From assembly GCA_016296165.1 (NCBI GenBank), contig JAEDJV010000130.1:1-6801 (forward strand): a DNA stretch of 6,801 nt, read 5' to 3'. Shown here piece by piece: positions 3,303-6,801 of the stretch; within the stretch, counting starts at the first letter, position 1; each line of letters begins with the position of its first letter. Source of the stretch: Oscillospiraceae bacterium (lineage in GTDB: Bacteria > Bacillota > Clostridia > Oscillospirales > Ruminococcaceae). The notes below the pieces were generated by a model. The model ran no database searches, was not told where the DNA came from, and saw nothing but the letters and a program-made list of their open reading frames with translations. The position numbers and the translations under genes are program-made.

Positions 3303-6113
3303 ATGGAAAAGACAGCAAAGCCTGCTGTTCAGGCTAATGCAGGTGTCTGGGACAAGATAAAAAAATGGCTGTATAATAACAGATTTTATATATATGCATT
3401 TTTTATTCCTGTTTTGATCATGGCACTTGCCTATGGACTTTTCGACGTTTTCCCGCTGGGAAACATAATGGGAACTGATTTTGAGAATATTCCAAAGAGA
3501 AAGGCTGCTCATGATGGTTCCGTACTCGTACTTGACCTTAACGGACAGTACGTTTATTACTTTGAAGCGTTAAGAGATGCGTTCTGGGGAGACGGAAGCA
3601 TTTTCTACAACTGGTCAAGAAACCTTTCAGGTGAATTTATCGGTATCATAGGTTACTACCTTGCCAGTCCGTTCACTCTTATTGTTATGCTTCTGCCAAG
3701 AACAATGCTCCTTGAGAGCCTTCTTATCATGCAGCTTTCAAAACTTGGAGCTATCGGCGTAACATTCAGCTATTATCTTCAGCATTCAAAGAAGATGAAG
3801 CCGCTTAATTCTATTATCTTTTCTACACCGTTTGCTCTCTGTGCATATGCAGTTATCCAGCTTATGGATCCTATGTGGATAGATGGTCTTGTACTTCTTC
3901 CGCTTGTTGCACTTGGTATCGAATACCTTGTTGACAAGAAACTCAGAGCAAATTACATTATTCCGCTTGCAATCATGTTTGTTGCAAACTTCTACATCGG
4001 ATTTATGATTGCTATCTTCAGCGTGATTTATTTCCTGTATTACAATTTCCTTGGCACAGAAAAGGAAAATGTTACACTCAAGGAACATGCAGCTACAGGT
4101 ATAAGATTTGCTTACTGTTCTGCTATAGCAGGTATGTGTGCAGCGTTTATGATTATTCCTGTTTACAATGCACTTAAGCTTGGAAAATTTGAATTTACTG
4201 ATCCTGATTATTCAGTAGCACTTCAGTTTGATTCGATTGATATTCTTTCAAAACTTCTTCCTTCAAGCTATGATACAGTAAGAAATGAAGGACTTCCGGA
4301 AATATACTGCGGTACAATAGCTATCCTTATGCTTCCGCTTTTCTACTTCAACAAGAATATAAAATCCAGACGCAAGATCGGCTATTCACTCCTTCTTGCA
4401 GTACTTTTCTTCAGCATGTATATCAAGCCTATTGATATGATGTGGCATGGCGGTCAGGTGCCAAACTGGCTTCCTTACAGATATTCATTTATCATGTCAT
4501 TCGTTATCCTCTGTATGGGTGCTGAATGCTTTGAAAAACTTGACGGACTTAAACCAAATGCAATCGGAGGCTCGTTCTTTGGGATACTCATGTACCTGCT
4601 CCTTGCTGAAAAGCTCTTTAAGTATGAAAACATCGAAGTGCTTAACGGACTCTGGTTCACAGCAGGCTGTGTATTATGCTTTACGATCCTTGTTGGTGCC
4701 TTCAAGGAGAACAATAAATCAAAGGCAATACCGATTACAATAATTACAATGCTTTCAGGCGAGCTTCTTCTAAGTTCATTTGAGACTCTTAAGGATATAG
4801 ATACAGACGTAACCTATAGCATGCGTTCTTCTTACTATGACTATGTGGAAGCAGGACGTGACGCAGTTGCAAAGATAGAGGAAGCGGATGACGGACTTTT
4901 CCGTTCTGAAAAAGTGGCACAGACAAATCCGCTTAGAAGAACAGTAAACGACAATATCGCCTTTGGTCTTAAGGGTATTACTCATTCAAGTTCAGTTATG
5001 AATGCCAAGATGATTGACACACTTGGCAAGCTTGGTTATGTAAGTCGCGGTCACTATACAAGATACGAAGGAAACACTCCGATTACTGATTCACTCCTTG
5101 GCATTAAGTATGTGCTTGATTCAAACAACACAGGCGTTTCGGATATGTACAATTACAAGATGTCAACAGTTACAACACACAGCAGTGAAAAGACAACACA
5201 GATTGACATTTATGAAAATCCATATGCACTCCCGATAGGTTTTATGGTTGATGACGATATTCTTTCAGTTGATATCAGTGATGAACAGGATCCGTTCAGA
5301 AATCAGAACAATCTCTTCTGTGCTATGCTTGGTGAACAGAAAGACTATTTCACAAGACTTAACTTCTCACAGGAACCAAGATACAGAAACGTTACAATTG
5401 AAAATGCAGGCAATCAGACTAAGTATGTAGCTGATGCAACAGCAAACGACTGGACTATCGACTACTTTGTACACGCTGTTTCTGATGACACAGTATATGC
5501 ATTTTTCCCGACTATCTATGAAAAGGAAGTAAACCTCTGGAACAGTGTATGGGATGAAAGCATTCAGGACTTTGATTATTCAGGAAAGTTCATCGACAAC
5601 TTCTTTGAAGGCGAACATTACTGTATAACACGTCTTGGAAGATATGAAGCAGACACAAACTTCAGTATACGTATGTCAGTAGCAAACGAATACTGCTATA
5701 TGTCAGATCAGCTTTTCTACAGCTTTAATGAAGATCTTTTCATGCAGGATATACAGAAACTCCATGAAAACAAATGGGAGATTGAAGACTGGTCTGAAAC
5801 AAAGATTGTTGGTAAGGTTACAGCTGAGGCCAATCAGGTGTTCTTTACTTCAATCCCTAATGAAGGCGGCTGGACTGTCAAGGTTGACGGAAAGAAAGCT
5901 GATATAACAGAAGTAGCCGGTGGATTTATCGGAATTGAGCTCGCACCTGGTGAACATGAAATCAAGATGACTTTCTTCCCTAACGGAATGCCGCTTGGTA
6001 TTCTGCTTGCTGTAGCAGGTATCGGATGTGTTGTTGTATTTATTATGACAGACAAGAAAAAAACATTCAAGAAACCAGCTAAGAAAGAAACTGTAGCAGC
6101 TGCTGCAAATTAA
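3303..6113 (+). CDS. YfhO family membrane protein, probable GT-C fold envelope glycosyltransferase
   Basis: This 936-aa multi-pass membrane protein matches the YfhO family. Bacillus YfhO is a GT-C type enzyme that transfers sugar from an undecaprenyl-phosphate carrier to lipoteichoic acid outside the cell. A first membrane span covers residues 28-50. The following outer loop holds V-L-D78-L-N-G-Q-Y, where GT-C enzymes place their acidic catalytic residue. About a dozen more spans lie between 113 and 492, with the family motif G-Q-V-P-N-W-L-P-Y-R-Y-S at 384-395. A large outer domain of about 400 residues follows (L-L-G-I-K-Y at 598-603). A last span at 896-917 precedes a Lys-rich tail. The ATG at 3303 has AGGAGG 6 nt upstream. 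It has its own promoter and terminator. No dolichyl-phosphate-type partner glycosyltransferase (CsbB-like) lies beside it here, so its acceptor is unknown. Family confident, substrate inferred. Confidence 0.9.
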   Translation: MEKTAKPAVQANAGVWDKIKKWLYNNRFYIYAFFIPVLIMALAYGLFDVFPLGNIMGTDFENIPKRKAAHDGSVLVLDLNGQYVYYFEALRDAFWGDGSIFYNWSRNLSGEFIGIIGYYLASPFTLIVMLLPRTMLLESLLIMQLSKLGAIGVTFSYYLQHSKKMKPLNSIIFSTPFALCAYAVIQLMDPMWIDGLVLLPLVALGIEYLVDKKLRANYIIPLAIMFVANFYIGFMIAIFSVIYFLYYNFLGTEKENVTLKEHAATGIRFAYCSAIAGMCAAFMIIPVYNALKLGKFEFTDPDYSVALQFDSIDILSKLLPSSYDTVRNEGLPEIYCGTIAILMLPLFYFNKNIKSRRKIGYSLLLAVLFFSMYIKPIDMMWHGGQVPNWLPYRYSFIMSFVILCMGAECFEKLDGLKPNAIGGSFFGILMYLLLAEKLFKYENIEVLNGLWFTAGCVLCFTILVGAFKENNKSKAIPITIITMLSGELLLSSFETLKDIDTDVTYSMRSSYYDYVEAGRDAVAKIEEADDGLFRSEKVAQTNPLRRTVNDNIAFGLKGITHSSSVMNAKMIDTLGKLGYVSRGHYTRYEGNTPITDSLLGIKYVLDSNNTGVSDMYNYKMSTVTTHSSEKTTQIDIYENPYALPIGFMVDDDILSVDISDEQDPFRNQNNLFCAMLGEQKDYFTRLNFSQEPRYRNVTIENAGNQTKYVADATANDWTIDYFVHAVSDDTVYAFFPTIYEKEVNLWNSVWDESIQDFDYSGKFIDNFFEGEHYCITRLGRYEADTNFSIRMSVANEYCYMSDQLFYSFNEDLFMQDIQKLHENKWEIEDWSETKIVGKVTAEANQVFFTSIPNEGGWTVKVDGKKADITEVAGGFIGIELAPGEHEIKMTFFPNGMPLGILLAVAGIGCVVVFIMTDKKKTFKKPAKKETVAAAAN

Positions 6114-6119
6114 TATAAT
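6114..6119 (+). promoter_or_regulatory. Possible -10 box for the pseudouridine synthase gene
   Basis: A perfect TATAAT directly follows the YfhO stop codon. The matching -35 (CTGTAG at 6091-6096, 17-nt spacer) is poor. If used, transcription would start near 6126, exactly at the foot of the terminator hairpin. It is the best promoter candidate I can find for the downstream gene, but weak. Confidence 0.25.
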
Positions 6120-6125
6120 TTCTAT

Positions 6126-6157
6126 ACTGCTGTCCTGAAATTATACAGGACAGCAGT
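6126..6157 (+). terminator. Rho-independent terminator after the YfhO-family gene
   Basis: A perfect 12-bp stem (ACTGCTGTCCTG with its complement, 8-nt loop) begins 12 nt after the stop. It runs into T5 (6157-6161) and, after ACC, a second T5. It is a strong terminator and separates this gene from the pseudouridine synthase gene only 27 nt further on. Confidence 0.9.
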
Positions 6158-6184
6158 TTTTACCTTTTTGAAAGTGTGGGTTTT

Positions 6185-6801
6185 ATGGAAAGACTCGATA
6201 AATTTATAGCAGACAGAACGGATATGTCAAGAAAAGATGTAAAGCAGGCACTTAAGCAGGGTGTTGTCAAAGTGAACGGGACTCCGGTCAGGGATTCTTC
6301 TTTAAAGATAGAACCCGGATACGACAGGGTAACTGTCAGCGGCAAAGAACTTGTGTATAAGGAACACACATATATAATGCTGAATAAACCGGAGGGCTGC
6401 GTCTGTTCTACAAGAGACGGGCTGTCTGAAACTGTACTTTCCTTTGTCCCGGAGGAGCTTATGGTAAGAGGACTGTTTCCGGCAGGGAGACTGGACAAGG
6501 ATTCAAAGGGTTTTGTGTTCCTGACGGATGACGGAGAACTGGCTCATCGGATTCTCTCTCCGAAAAATCATCTTACGAAGTATTATCTGGTGAAACTTGA
6601 GGAAGAATATAAGGAGGAGTATGAAGAAGCTTTTGCCTCTGGTCTTGTTATTGACGGCGGTGAAAAATGTATGCCTGCCCGTGTGTGCGGTATATCACAT
6701 GACCCGAAGTATGCACTGGTAGGTCTGAACGAAGGGAAATTTCACCAGGTAAAACGGATGTTTCAGACTGTAGGAAATAAAGTTACGCAGCTTTTCCGAA
6801 T
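6185..6801 (+). CDS. rsuA: RsuA-type 16S rRNA pseudouridine synthase, cut by the window end
   Basis: Two hundred and five codons are visible; the family usually has about 235-245, so roughly the last 30 lie beyond the edge. The enzyme converts one uridine to pseudouridine in small-subunit rRNA (U516 in E. coli). Residues 1-48 form an S4 RNA-binding domain (M-E-R-L-D-K-F-I-A-D, then V-K-V-N-G). Residues 61 onward are the catalytic domain with Y-I-M-L-N-K-P-E-G at 63-71. The motif G-R-L-D104-K-D-S-K-G contains the catalytic aspartate, and G-K-F-H-Q-V-K-R-M-F at 184-193 is the family's conserved later motif. D-S-K-G-F replaces the more common D-T-x-G-L, a mild variation. The ATG is supported by the S4 domain beginning at residue 1, but no clear Shine-Dalgarno precedes it. 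RluB/E/F-type relatives share the fold, so the exact uridine is inferred. Confidence 0.9.
   Translation, partial: MERLDKFIADRTDMSRKDVKQALKQGVVKVNGTPVRDSSLKIEPGYDRVTVSGKELVYKEHTYIMLNKPEGCVCSTRDGLSETVLSFVPEELMVRGLFPAGRLDKDSKGFVFLTDDGELAHRILSPKNHLTKYYLVKLEEEYKEEYEEAFASGLVIDGGEKCMPARVCGISHDPKYALVGLNEGKFHQVKRMFQTVGNKVTQLFR

Noticed and set aside
6160..6498. Minus-strand 112-codon frame opposite the start of the pseudouridine synthase
   Set aside because: The plus-strand frame carries the unmistakable S4 domain and catalytic motifs, so the minus frame is a shadow.
1..6801. CRISPR array, tRNA or rRNA genes, complete insertion sequence with inverted ends
   Set aside because: I saw no regularly spaced repeats, no cloverleaf-type sequence, no rRNA motifs, and no inverted copy of the 22-bp repeat.

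Overview
The window looks like a chromosomal segment of a low-GC Gram-positive bacterium. An AT-rich Clostridia member of the Ruminococcus/Oscillospiraceae type is my best guess. The basis is the codon choice (AGA for Arg, many A/T-ending codons), strong AGGAGG-type ribosome binding sites, SigA-like promoters, U-tailed hairpin terminators, and the gene families present (Firmicute-type PD-(D/E)XK transposase, SPFH protein with zinc ribbons, YfhO, RsuA-like pseudouridine synthase). The taxon is inferred, not proven.

Layout: positions 1-272 hold remnants of plus-strand coding sequence with in-frame stops and no intact gene. Positions 320-1165 (minus) encode an Rpn/PDDEXK_2 family recombination-promoting nuclease (putative transposase), with its own extended -10 promoter and a terminator. 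A 22-bp exact direct repeat lies on both sides of this block (53-74 and 1285-1306). A near-perfect Shine-Dalgarno sequence inside the rpn gene sits 8 nt before Met225. It suggests a separately translated 57-aa C-terminal product, matching the published RpnL/RpnS gene-within-gene toxin-antitoxin arrangement.

Positions 1416-2681 (minus) encode an SPFH/Band-7 protein of the 'virion core protein'/YdjI type, ending in three tandem four-cysteine zinc ribbons. A 15-bp hairpin follows it, and a consensus promoter lies 118 nt upstream of its start. Positions 2835-3302 have no clear large gene, but contain a possible 32-aa minus-strand ORF followed by a hairpin. They also hold the divergent promoter of the next gene.

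Positions 3303-6113 (plus) encode a 936-aa multi-pass YfhO-family membrane protein, probably a GT-C glycosyltransferase of the cell envelope. A strong terminator follows. At 6185 an RsuA-type 16S rRNA pseudouridine synthase begins and runs off the right edge.

The genes do not form one pathway: rpn, SPFH, yfhO and rsuA each appear to be separate transcription units. The SPFH and YfhO products both relate to the envelope, but nothing in the sequence ties them together. The rpn block looks like the accessory or mobile part of an otherwise ordinary region.
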